Source of the DNA: Tetrahymena elliotti 4EA
Lineage: Eukaryota > Ciliophora > Oligohymenophorea > Hymenostomatida > Tetrahymenidae
Direction: 5' to 3'
Assembly (NCBI GenBank): GCA_000231825.2
Contig: JH720307.1
Coordinates: 62,001 to 126,000 of the forward strand
Length of the DNA stretch: 64,000 nucleotides
The notes beneath the pieces were generated by a model, which saw only the letters and a program-made list of their open reading frames with translations, searched no databases and had not been told where the DNA came from. Positions 1-11,726 of the stretch are shown one piece after another (the stretch's first letter is position 1; each line of letters starts with the position of its first letter). A program made the position numbers and the translations under genes.

Positions 1-3000
1 TTTAATTTGGAATAAACATTAAAACTTTTACTATCACTGCAAATTATTGTAAAGATTCAATATGTTCATAGTGTAATGATGATACAACTTGTATCTAGTG
101 TAAAGAAAATGGTAAAAAATAATAGACATCATTACATCATAGATGAATTTTTTGTTAAATTTTTTTTTACTAAGTTTTTTTAGAAATTAAAAATAAAATA
201 AAATTTAAATCCATTAATAAGAATATTTTTATCAAAGAAAAATTAAATATTTATTAATAATAGCAACAAATATTGGAGGTTAATGTACTTGTAAGGATGG
301 TTATTATTGGGATGAGTCTTTATAGAGTTGTATGAAATGTGATAGAAAATGTAAAAAATGTTAATTCTTTTCTGATAATTGTACTGAATGTAATGGTCCA
401 AATAGAGATATAGAATAAAAATGTGCTTGCTATTCTTATTTTAAAGAAAAATAAGATCCTACCAGTCAAACATTTAGCTGTATGTGTGATGGCTCTGATA
501 ATAGATATTAAAAATCAAATACTGAATGTGCATGTAAAACAAATGATTTATTTTAGAATGAAATAGCAGGTTATTTTTAGTTGCGAAATGAATAAAAATG
601 TGAATAATGTACAAAATATTGCTAAGTCTGTGAAATTTTTGCTTCAAATTGCATTTAATGTAATCAAAATCGTGATAAAAAAAACTAATGCAAATGCGAT
701 TGCGGATACACAGAAGATCCAAGTGATCCTTCTAAGTGTTCAGAACTCCCAAATAAATCTAGATAAAAATTAAATGAACAATGTGTTTGCAAAGAAGGTT
801 TTTATGAAAATTAACAACCTGATTGTAGTTAATGCCTACCCAAATGCTAAACTTGCACTAATGGAAACTCTTGTTAAATCTGTTAACCTGGGAGAGACCA
901 TAAAAATGATTGCTAGTGTTTATTTGGATACTATGAACCATAACCTAACTCTCCAACTTGTTAAAGTAAATTATATTTGAAGACTTACTTTACAATTTTT
1001 CATAAAGTTTTTTTAAAAAGATATATTTTATAAAAACCAAACCAACAAGCTACTGAAATATCATTTTCTTTTTTCCTTTTTATGAATAAGAAAATTAATT
1101 TATTTTTTATTGAAATTATCAAAATATTTATGACTATTTTAGTTGAAAAATCAATAAAAAATTGATTGAACTTATTAAAATTGTGTTTTCAACATTTTTT
1201 AAATCAATAATAATTTTTTTTAAATAGAATGTAATTTTGAGTGCTTATAATGCTCATCATAAGCAGATAACTGCACATAATGTAAAGGAGATAGAATTAA
1301 TACACCGAAATGTGAGTGTCCCTTATTTAAATATAATTCTTTAGGATTTGAGAATTGCTAAGATTGTGATATAACTTGCAAAACATGTTTTGGTAGTAAC
1401 CCAAATAATTGTCTAACCTGTATGGATGATAGAGAATATGATTAGAAAACTAGTAGTTGTTTGTGTAAGCCTGGATTATATCACCTATACAGAGAAAGGA
1501 AGTGTGCATAGTGTTCAAATGAATGTGCTACATGCACGATAAGCAAATTTTTTTGCACTTCTTGTAATTATAGTGGAGATATTCTATTTAATGGAACTTG
1601 CTATTGTGGATATGATACCTCCAAAATGAGATAGCCTGATGGTAGTTGTAAAGAGCCTGATTTTTTAACTTTTTAAATATATTCGACTATTGATTAAATG
1701 ACCTATTAGAATTTAGTAGTAATTGAATTTGATGAGAATTTGACTCTTGAAGAAATAAATAAACTTAAATTGTCATAAATTTTAAATATTCAAGTTGATA
1801 AGGTTTACAGAAACCTTAATTAAGTCTACTAAGAAGAATTAAACTATCATGATCATAATCTATTTGCAAAATTTACCAATTTTCAGACTCATCAAAGACA
1901 CTTATAACATTTTGATATCCAATTTTTTTATGACAGCATCACTAGTAACTCCGTAAAATTCAGGGTTGTCTCTTAAGAAAGCTTTTCAGATTTAGATTTG
2001 CATATTTAATTAAGAAATACAGAATTTGCAATTTCAAAAAACTTAAAACGATTATCAAATCAAAATATAGCAAAATATTGGAAGATAAGTTTAGCTAACT
2101 AGTACAATTACAATAATCATTAAAAGTCAACTTAATAGCAATTAAACACGATGGATAGTATTCATGATTTAACATTTTTCGGAATATTTTAGAACCTTTA
2201 CTTTTATTTTGTATTGATGCCAGGATTTTAAATTATGGCACTCATTCAGATTCTTCCTATTTAACTACCTCCGAATCTGTATAATGTTTGTAGAATGTTC
2301 AATCTTTTAACATTTGATGTAAATTTTGAGTGGGGACTTCTAAATTATTATCAAACAAATCCTACTTATGATAAATCTATTTCTTCATAGTCAGAAGATG
2401 ACTCAGTTCCTTAAAATTTTAGAAGACTTGGATTTTCCTCAAATTTTTTTACTAACTGCCTTGAAATTGTGGTTTTGATTATTACTATAATATTGATTAC
2501 TTTTGCACTTTATTTATTGTAGGTAGACTCTTAAAATTTGTAATCTAAGTTATATCCTTACAATAAATATTTTACTAAAGCCTTTAATCTGTCTCATAAT
2601 ATTATCTCTTACTATGTAGAAGCAACCATTTTCTTTACAGTCATAGGCTTCTGGTTAAATTTGATCTATTTATAAAAGTAATTTCTTTAAACAGATTTAT
2701 TGATAAATTTATATACTTGAATTTTACCAAAATTATTTTTTCTCCTCAAAATTTAAATAAATTAATTTGATTTTTTAAGAATTCAAAAAAGTTAAGATTT
2801 TAAAAATTTTTATTTTTACTAAATAATTTAGAGATGCAGTAAATGTAGTTGCAATGATTTTTTCTTTTGCAGTCATGATATTTATTGGTTATTTTCTTAC
2901 TTATTAAGCCTGTTTAATTCAGCTTAAGACTGACATGATAGCAAATAGGCATATGAGTAACTTTCTGCTTATTTGCTTTTGGTATTAGAAGTTTTTTAAG

Positions 3001-4596
3001 CTGTTCAGATACTCTAAAAAGATTTTGATCTTAAGCTTTTTAGTGATTTTTAACTTTCTTTCCATCTTGCAAATGTCATTTATAACTATAATTTTCATCG
3101 TATTTTTAGTCCTAAGCATATTTATTAGACCTTATATGTATAAAATAGATAATATCTTTTTAATCTTGAATGACTCAATTCAGGCTATACTTTCAATTTT
3201 CTTGCTTACAATCACAATAATATATGAAAAGGATATAAATAGCTCTCATTTTATTAGTTATTCTGATATCTAGTTATACTTAAATTTAGGCTGGGTTGCA
3301 GTAAGTTTAGTTATATTATTTGCTATCCTAAATACCTTTTATCAACTATACAATTTACTACGTGTTTGTGATTTTGTTTTCAAAGATATCCAATAAAACT
3401 AGTACCTTAAGAATATTAATGAAAATTCAGAATAATCATTTTTCAAAAGGACAATTAACCAAGACCATTTTTAAGGAATAGAACAAATTAAAGATGGCGT
3501 AGTTTAGCAAGGTGATTAATAATATATTGAATATCTGAAAAATCAATAGATTTAAAAGATATTAGAAGACGAGAAAAAAAATTACTATTAAAATGTTACT
3601 TTATATAAAAGAGAGTCTTTAGGAAATGATTAAATGAAATACATTAAAGCTTTTAATTAGAGTTAGTCTCAAAATGTAGAAATGAGTTCTAAAAACTAAC
3701 CTAAAAATACAAATAATTTAAATTTAGGAAGGTATTCAACTGATATTAGTAATATGGGTTAAGTTATTATTGCCCAACAATAATAATAGCAAATTATACA
3801 GAATAATAATAATTATTATTAAAATCAAAATAACCCTTAAATCAAAATTGAGTTAGCAATTAATTAACAATAAAATACTCATACAGCATAAATTGTAAAT
3901 CCACATTTATAAAATGTATTTCTAAACTAAGAAATGTCCTCTAAAGATTAATTTTAAACTCTTAATGAAGACGAGCTTTAAGACTATAATTATGAGCCTA
4001 TATATTCATAAGGGAGCGTACAAAATTATTAAATGCCTTTAAATAATGCATAATAACAATAGTAATAATAGGTCATGTAAAATTTAGAAAATCATAGCTA
4101 GAATTATTAATTGAGTAATTAAAGCTAAAATATAAATGAAGATAAGCCACCATTTTTATAGAATCAGAATCAATTAAACATTCCAACATCATAAACTCAA
4201 TAAATCTTTGTTCAAAATAAAATGATTACTGACGAGGCTAATAATTATTAAAAATAAGAGCATTAATAAAACTTATAATAAGATCTTAATATTGAATATA
4301 ATTAGTAGTTTGATAATTAAGATCATAATGACTAAAATAACTAACAAAACTAAGCAAATCACCATCTATAAAATGAAATTAACAATAATATTAATTCAAA
4401 TGAAAACAACAAGATTAATTCAAAGAATTATCGTAATGAACAGTAAAATCAAAACACAGGTCTATAATATTAATAAACAATCAATTAAAACTAGCTAGAA
4501 ATTATTTAAGAATATATAGATGAGTAGGACTCAAATTATCACTCTCCAGATTTATTTATTCAGAGAGTTTCAGAATACAAAAGACCATAAAACTGA
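1..4596 (+). CDS. Cysteine-rich, multi-pass membrane protein (3' part; starts before the window)
   Basis: Exons <1..111, 264..965, 1228..2677 and 2832..4596 join in phase and give about 1,341 codons to TGA 4594-4596. Residues 1 to about 480 are rich in spaced Cys in CxxC and CxC patterns with many Gly/Asn, like the furin-like or growth-factor-receptor cysteine-rich repeats of many ciliate surface proteins; this part is probably extracellular. Exons 3 and 4 then carry several hydrophobic stretches (around 2200-2260, 2450-2520, 2850-2910, 3030-3140 and 3290-3350), so the protein is multi-pass. The last roughly 400 residues are Gln/Asn-rich low complexity and probably cytosolic. TAA/TAG codons are dense throughout. 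The function is not known; a surface receptor or adhesion role is an inference. The 5' end lies outside the window, so any signal peptide is not visible. Confidence 0.85.
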
Positions 4597-5225
4597 CAGA
4601 ATAAATCTTATAAAAAAATTTCTGAACTGAAAGAGAAAAAATTTCTCCTTTTTTTTAAGGATATTTTTAGAATCACAAAAGAAAAATAATATTTTTTCTT
4701 TCTTTTTTTTGTAATCAATTATATTTAATTGGGTGTATTTTTTTAATAATTTCTCAAAATAATTTGTTCCTACTTTATTTACTTATTTTTTTATTTAAAT
4801 AAAACAAAATATTTTGAAATACTATCTTTTCTCAATTATTTAAAGTTAATTTTTAAGAATTTTCAAGTTGTCTGTCATAAATAAAAAAAGCATGAGTTTA
4901 CTTCATAAAAATATTTAAATTAGCATCTATCCCTTTATTAATTTATTTATAAATCATTTCAAGTTAAGAGAAGATAAGATTATTAATTTAAAATTTCAAA
5001 ATCTTTTTGTTTAGAAATAGACGATTTTTTCAATCAATAGCTTGAAAAAAAACTAAAAATGTTTTGTTTGAAAATAATCAAAAATTAAAAAAGTTATCCT
5101 ATTAAAAAAATTAAAGAAACCTATTTTAAAAATTGAAATTAAAATTTTTTAATTGGTTTGGAAAGTAATATTTTTATTCAATAATATCATACTTTTTTAA
5201 ATAAAATTTTGAATTATTAATTAAA
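4597..5225. other. Intergenic, AT-rich
   Basis: This region follows the TGA of the Cys-rich gene. It consists of T- and A-runs, and I see no long frame with coding-like composition, tRNA-like fold or repeat. Confidence 0.6.
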
Positions 5226-5887
5226 TTTCATACAATTCTTGTGGTACAGAAAAGTTGTTGCAATCAATTATTCTTAAGGGTAGTAAGTATAATTTCTGAA
5301 ATATAATATATTGGTCCTAAATTTGTCTAAATAAAATGTTTCTATTCTCATAATAATTTGAATATTTTCCTGAAATCATTAACTTAGAAAAAGTAGTTGG
5401 TAACATTTTATTAATTCTTAAGTAATTAAAGGAAACAGGTAATACGCAAAGGCTATAGAATATCTTAACTCACAAGATTTAGTCATAAATAACCTTAAAA
5501 TTAGATGGAGACACATATAGAACAAATATGCTTCAGATTTAATTGCATCTTTAAATTGAAGAAATGATCATTTATTTAGAATTATTATAACAATTTCAAT
5601 AAAAATTGAGTTCCAAATAGTTAATTATTTATTTTATTTATTTACTAAATAAATTGGAATTGTGGGAGACGCCTAATAGGATGACAAAAAACATTATTTT
5701 TTTGTTCAGAGGATCTTAAAGGAGACACCAATAAATAATTTAAAAAATAATATATGTTATTTATTTTGTAATATTTTTATAAAATAAAATACCTCACAAA
5801 AAAAAAAATAAATAACTTAAAAATTAACTGATCTTTAAACAAAAATAAAATGAAATAAAAAAACTTCCTAAACTTTGCATTCCCTGA
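5226..5887 (+). pseudogene. Short coding-like block, possible relic of a FAT-domain (PIKK) gene
   Basis: The frame at 5226-5283 ends at a GTAAGT donor (5284). An acceptor TTAG at 5384-5387 joins it in phase to an open frame that runs to about 5720 and formally to TGA 5885-5887. An ATG at 5336 also opens the same frame. The stretch around 5400-5620 has balanced, helical composition unlike the surrounding DNA and includes the segment QIQLHLQIEEMIIYLELL. A Tyr followed by a helix with an (L/I)EE(M/V)I.Y core, then W...R...N..FLFR at 5660-5710, resembles the FAT domain of TOR/ATR-like kinases. There is no convincing start, and no kinase domain follows. The next gene starts inside this frame at 5850. 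Either this is a truncated relic or an independent small gene; the FAT assignment is inference only. Confidence 0.3.
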
Positions 5888-7769
5888 TAATTAATCACAG
5901 GTTACTGATTAGTAAAATTAGTAAAAAGCAAGTAAAAACTAAATACCTAATAAAAAAATAAATTAAATTCCTCTCAAATCTTAAGAAAAACTCCCATCTA
6001 AGAGCTAATCATAGAATACTTAAAGATAATAAGTAAAAATATCTCTAAATTAGTAAATTGACTAAAAAAGTTTAACTAACTCTTAATTACAGTAATAACT
6101 TAATGCACAAAAAATTGCTCAAATCTATCCATATGCCAAAAAATAAAGTATAAATAATATTAAGTTGTAAAATGTAGCAAAATAATTACCTATTAGGTCA
6201 ATACCTACCTCTGCAAATAATAGTGATTAAATGATATAAATATCTCAAGAAATGAAAAAAGAAGATAAAATAAATGTAATGGTTAAGTAAAAAGAATAAA
6301 AAAAATAATCATATGATTTACAAAAAGGTTTGAGTTTAGAAGTAAAAACTTTACAGAAGCACTTTTAATTTAATCAATTCTAAGATCAAGTAATACCAAT
6401 TATGGTTTCAGTCAAAACTCTAGATTAGACAAGTGGTATGAAAACAGAATCAAATTTATTAGAAGATAGGCCTAATATTGATTTAGTTTGTGTAATTGAT
6501 GTATCTGGTTCAATGAAAGGTTCAAAGATTGAAAACGTGAGAAAGACAATAATTTCACTTATTAATTTGCTAAACGAAAACGATAGACTGGCTTTAGTTA
6601 CTTTTAACAACAATGGCTCTTAGCTTTGTAACTTAAAGAAAGTAAACAAATAAAATAAAGAAAATATTTAGAATATTTTATTAACATTAAACCCAAATGG
6701 TGGCACAAGCATTACTCTAGGCCTGTATGAAGCTTTTTCAATCTTATAAAATAGAAAACAAAAAAACTCTGTCTCATCAATATTTTTACTGTCTGATGGA
6801 TAAGATGATGGATCTGATTCTAGGACTAGATAACTTTTGAAAACTAGATTTTAGTAGCTTGAAAGAGAATGCTTCACAATACACTCTTTTGGTTTTGGTA
6901 ATGATCATGATGGTTAGCTTATGCAAAAAATAGCTTAAATAAAAGATGGAAGCTTTTATTATGTAGAGAGAAGTGATTAAGTTGACGAGTTTTTTATTGA
7001 TGCTCTAGGTGGTTTGTTTTCTGTTGTTGCTTAAGACATTAACATTAAAATTTAAATTAACAGACAAAATGATTTGTTCAACAAATTTTTTAAAAACTTA
7101 TATGTATCTAAGACTTATGGAGCTATGTGGAATGTTGTCAAAAAAAATGAATAATTTCATATCAAAATTAATCAGATATTCTCAGGAGTATCTAAAGATT
7201 TCATTTTTGAGATTACTATTCCAAAATCTTATATAAATTAATTATAAGACTTTGAAAGAAATTCAGAGCTTGTAAGTGCTTAATTAACAGCTACTCCTAT
7301 TGATTCAGAATATATTACTTAAATTATTAAAGAAAGTAACTTGGTTTTAACTCTTTTTACCTAAAACGAAAAAATAGCTCAAGACTCAGAGATCAATGAC
7401 AATGTTGAATTTAATTACATAAGAGTGAAAGCTGCTGAAGCTATAGAAGAAGCAATCAAATATGCTGATAAAAATTAATACTAAGAAGGATAAGCTGTCT
7501 TACAAGACATGCTGAAAAAAATAGAAAAGTCTCATCCCAAAAACAAAGAAAAACTCTAAATCTTAAAAGAAGACATAGTTTAATGTTAGTAAAATGTTTA
7601 ACCTTAGATATACTAAGGTAAAGGTAAACATGAAATGCAATAATAGTCTAATAACCATTCTAATCAGTAGTCCTATGCCATTAAAGGTAATGATCTTTAT
7701 TAAAATTGTTAATAAAGATAAATGGTATAAATTTAACAGATCTTTAAATAAACAAATAAAAAATAATGA
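5850..7769 (+). CDS. von Willebrand factor A domain protein, upstream tandem copy
   Basis: One exon, 639 aa, from ATG 5850 to TGA 7767-7769. Residues 1-170 are Gln/Lys/Ser-rich and probably disordered. A VWA domain follows, with a full metal-ion-dependent adhesion site: DVSGS with its Asp near residue 217, GGTS near 285 and the Asp of LSDG near 316. Next comes a block with FSGVSKDFIFEI and a helical C-terminal region like the VWA-associated part of ciliate and plant VWA proteins, and then a Gln-rich tail. VWA domains bind protein ligands through a divalent cation; many intracellular ones act in ubiquitin or membrane contexts, but no partner is visible here. The gene lies about 0.4 kb upstream of a close paralogue on the same strand, which points to tandem duplication. 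No signal peptide or membrane segment is seen. Confidence 0.88.
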
Positions 7770-8190
7770 TTTAAAATCTATTTCTAAAACTCTAATTGGT
7801 ATTATCATTTTAAAATATTCAAATGTTTAAATATTTATCTTAGATGAATTTGTTTATTTTATTTAACTATTTTTTTTTTAATGAATGATTTATTATTATC
7901 ATTTTTATTTGTTAGTTGATAAAAATTAATTAATTTATTTATTTATTTATTGTTATAGATTAATACAAACATAAAAAGCTATCATGTTCTTGCTTTAAAA
8001 TTAGAAGGTTGTTAACTTTTATTGTCTTGTATTTATTTTAAGAAATCTTGAATATAAATAGAAAAAATCATTTTATTTATTTTCTGTTAAATCGTTTCAT
8101 TAAAAATTAAATCCTCCAATTTTATGATTGGTTGATTAAAATTATTTTTGTTTATTAAAAAAGATTAGTAATATTTAAAAATTAAAACAT
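7770..8190. other. Intergenic spacer between the two VWA genes
   Basis: This spacer of about 420 nt is AT-rich with ATTT-type simple repeats near 7925-7955. It should hold the 3' end of the first VWA gene and the promoter of the second. No coding frame is evident. Confidence 0.6.
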
Positions 8191-10268
8191 ATGCTCCTAT
8201 AAAATTATAAAAAAAGGTAATGCTTTATTTTTATATTTACTTCAATATTTTTAATAGTTTTATTTGAATTTAAATAAACTTTCTTTTTTTAATTAGCTAC
8301 TCAAACTATTTTGTTAGATTCTGAATAAATTATTGTAGACAAAACTTTAGAGGTGATAGAAATATATAATTTGTTTATCTCATATTTCATCAGAAATAAA
8401 TTATTGATGGAGACAAAAATATCAATTATATCAATGAATACTTTTACTAATAAATTGGCAATAAACGAAATTATGATAAATTTAGAAAAAAGAGATAAAA
8501 AAGAAATTAATTTTTAATAGATAAAAAGTAATAAATAGTTTATTTAAACAAATAAATTTTTAGAAGGGGAAAATACCTGCCTAACTTATCTAAAACAAAT
8601 AATCCTTAACTTTCTTTTAAGAAACATCCATAGATAGAATAATAGTAGTATACTGAAATAAAGTAGTAAAAGGAAAGAGTAAAAATGAAATAAAAAATCA
8701 AATTTGAGCTCTCTCCTCAGATATCTTAAAAAGACTACGAAGATGAAGATGAAATTTGTTATGAGTTTATTGAAAGCTAGAAATCTTAAAATTAAATACA
8801 TGACTTAGAAAAAAACTTAAGTTTAGATATAAAAACTTTACAAAGGTACTTTTAATTTAATAGAAATTAAGATCAAATAATTCCAATTATGGTATCTGTA
8901 AAAACATTAGATAAACCTATTTCCAATTAAATTGAAGTATCTTAATCCAAAGGAAGGGGTAATCTTGATTTGATATGTGTTATTGATAACTCTGGATCTA
9001 TGGGAGGTGAAAAGATTGAAAATGTTAAATCAGCTCTTATTTCATAGGTTGATATGCTTCAAGAAAATGATAGATTATCATTAATTACTTTTAACTCTTC
9101 GGTTTCTTAGCATTGTTATCTGCTAAATACAGATAGTGATAATAAAAAGTAACTTAAAAACATAATAAAATCTATTGAAGCTCAAGGTGGAACTGATATA
9201 GAAAGAGGTTTGAAATGTGCTTTTTCAATCTTAGAAAATAAAAGAATGGATATTTGTGTTTCTTCCATATTCTTACTTTCTGATGGAAGAGACTCAAATA
9301 GCACTGATGTAGATGTTGCTATTTCAAAACTCTTGTAAAATAATTATAAATCTCTATAAAATGAATGTTTTACTATTCACTCTTTTGGCTTTGGTAATGA
9401 TCACGATGGTCCTCTCATGTAAAAAATTGCTTAAATAAAAGATGGAAGCTTTTACTATGTTTAGAGAAATGATTAAATTGATGAATTTTTTATTGATGCT
9501 CTTGGTGGCTTATTCTCTGTTGTTGCTTAAGATATAAATATTAAAATTTAAATTAACAAAGAAAACCCTCAATTCAAAAAATTTTTCAAAAACTCTACTA
9601 TTTATAAGACTTATGGTGATATGTGGAATATTGTTAGAAAAGATGAAATATTATCTATTAAAATTAACCAACTCTACTCAGGAGTTTCTAAAGATTTCAT
9701 TTTCGAAATAGCTGTTCCAAATAGTTAGGTTTATTAATTACAAGATTTTGAAAGAAATTTAGAATTAATAAAAGTTTAATTGACAGCAACTCCTATTAAC
9801 TTAGAATATACTACTTAAGTTATTAAAGAAAGCAACTTGGTTTTAACTCTATTTACCTAGTATGAATAAATAGCTTAAGATTCAGAAATTAATGAAAATT
9901 TTGAATTTAATTATATCAGAGTAAAAGCCGCTTAAGCTATGGAAGAAGCTATAAACTACGCTGATAAGAACAATCATAAAAAAGGTCAATCTATTTTACA
10001 AGACATGTTGAAAAAGATAGAAAAATCACATTCAAAAAATTAAATTAAACTCTAAATAATTAAAGAAGACATTGTTTAATGTTACTAAAATATTTAACCT
10101 AGAGTATATGAAAACGAAGGTAGATACATAATGTAACAAAATTGCATTAGTAACTTCAAATAATAATCATAGGCTATAAGAAATAATGATCTATATTAGA
10201 ATCGATAATAAATAGTGATGGTAAATTAATAAAGAGCTTATAAATTAAAGAGAAACAACAAAAAATGA
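8191..10268 (+). CDS. von Willebrand factor A domain protein, downstream tandem copy
   Basis: Exons 8191..8216 and 8339..10268 join in phase 2 and give 651 aa, close to the 639 aa of the upstream copy. The small first exon is inferred from an ATG followed by a GTAATG donor and the only acceptor (TTGTAG at 8333-8338) that fits the frame; ATG 8685 is a shorter alternative start. The VWA domain has DNSGS (Asp near residue 225), GGTD and LSDG. From the VWA domain to the C-terminus the protein parallels the upstream copy almost segment by segment (HSFGFGNDHDG, KIAQIKDGSFYYV, FFIDALGGLFSVVAQDI). The N-terminal 170 residues are unrelated low complexity and have diverged. The MIDAS second residue differs (Asn for Val), which does not remove the DxSxS pattern. 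It is a likely tandem duplicate. Confidence 0.85.
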
Positions 10269-11054
10269 ACAAAATATTTTTTATTAATTTTTATAAAAAT
10301 AAATTAAATATTAATTAATTATTGTTTATTAAATTTAAATATATAGAGTGATTATTAATTGAGAATTTCTTTTAAAGATTATTGAGAATATTTAAATAGT
10401 CAGTATAAAATACTATTCTATGATTAGAAACATCAATTTTTAGATCAAATCCTTCATTTCAAACATAGTGCTACTAATTAATTGGCTTGCTTGTAATTGT
10501 TTAAAAGATATCATCAAATGATAAACTGAAAGCAATCAGTTAGATTATAAAATATGTATTATTATTTTAATTGCTTTTTATTAGTAAAAAATATTAATTT
10601 GAGAAATTTACTCTATTGATTAAAATATTTTATTCCATGATTAAAATAAAGAGATCTTTTAAATTTCAAAAAATCAGTTAGCAAACTTTTTAACAAAAAA
10701 AAAATTTATTTAAATCAAGCAAAGAATTAAATTTTGTTAATTGACAAATAATTGAAGTTAACATGAAGAATCTTACGTCAAATATATCAATTATTAGTAC
10801 TTATTTTGTAAATGATTATAAAATAGATGAAATTTCAATCGAATTTAGAAACTATTAATAAATTTAAGAGGTATGAGAATAACAAAAAACTAATAAAAAA
10901 AAGCTGCATAATCTATAGAATAAAAATTCAGAATGATTAGATGAGTTAGAAAGAAGTTTTTAAAGTAAAAATCAATACTACAATCAAATAATAAAAAAAC
11001 ATCAAATTACAAGTAAGAATAATAGATTTTATTTTATTTCTTATTTTAGAGCTA
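10269..11054. other. Convergent intergenic region
   Basis: This lies between the 3' ends of the second VWA gene (+) and the His-rich gene (-). A weak ATG frame at 10762 can be made to continue only with a guessed intron and would run into the coding end of the opposite gene, so it is not called. Otherwise it is AT-rich. Confidence 0.5.
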
Positions 11055-11726
11055 TCAAACTCTTCTTCTCTTCAATTTGTGTTATTATTTAACTGAAGCT
11101 TTTTTCTTTTGAACTAATTGATACTCTGAAGGATCTTGAGGTGAAGGAGGGGTAAATTGTTTAATAGCATCAACAGCGCATTGAACAGTAGCTATGAAAT
11201 CATCTATCGCTTATTGGTCACCTTCAATATGTCTGGAGCATTCAATAGTATCTTCTAAGAAGTGAGATATTTCTTCTAGTGATTCCTCACCTTCGTGGTG
11301 TTCACATTATCTGTGAACAGATTCAACAAAATCTGCATGAGGTCCATCCCATGGGTAATGAGACTAAATACAGTGATATACAGCTAAACCAACAGGATCA
11401 TCTGGTAATTCACCGTTTTGATCTAAGTTTGCAAAATATTCAAAGGTATATCTCAAGTTAAATTGATCTTATTGGTCTTCACCATGGACATCATGGCTGT
11501 GGTCATTATCATGACTATCATGGCTGTGGTCGTCATCATGACTATCGTGACTGTCATGGCTATCATGGCTGTGGTGATCATCATGGCTGCCCTGATCATC
11601 GTGGCTGTGGTGGTCGTCATGGCTGTGGTGATCGTCATGGCTGTGGTGTTCATTAAGAGATTTTTTGGCAGAAGTAGCATGAGCTAAAACCAAAATAACC
11701 AAAAGGAAAATTATTCTAGATTTCAT
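11055..11726 (-). CDS. Secreted histidine/aspartate-rich protein
   Basis: One exon, 223 aa, from ATG at 11726 down to TGA at 11055-11057. Residues 1-20 form a clear signal peptide (basic MKSR, hydrophobic FLLVILVLA, then HATSA before the likely cleavage). Residues 25-83 are an array of HxHDD / HSHDSHD units made almost only of His, Asp and Ser. Residues 85-223 form a separate acidic, probably folded region with at least three Cys, segments such as YFANLDQNGELPDDPVG and HYPWDGPHADF, and a Lys/Arg-rich end. The loop DQNGELPDD resembles half of a calcium-binding EF-hand loop, but a full motif is not certain. A His-Asp array in a secreted protein suggests binding of Zn, Cu or Ni. It could be an extracellular metal buffer or a granule protein; the role is inferred. 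Confidence 0.85.
11469..11660 (-). repeat. Tandem repeat coding for His-Ser-His-Asp units
   Basis: Imperfect units such as ATCATGGCTGTGGTGATC and shorter ATGACTATC/CATGGCTAT variants repeat on the + strand. On the - strand they encode HSHDD, HSHDS and HSHDN units. The repeat lies wholly inside the secreted His-rich gene and is far more GC-rich than its surroundings, so unit number may vary between strains. Confidence 0.8.

Noticed and set aside
10762..11094. Possible small + strand gene starting at ATG 10762
   Set aside because: It needs a guessed intron, and its end would overlap the coding end of the opposite His-rich gene.
11463..11687. + strand frame rich in Met, Val and Ile opposite the His-rich repeat
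   Set aside because: It is the complement of the His/Asp repeat, with repetitive composition and no start or end context.
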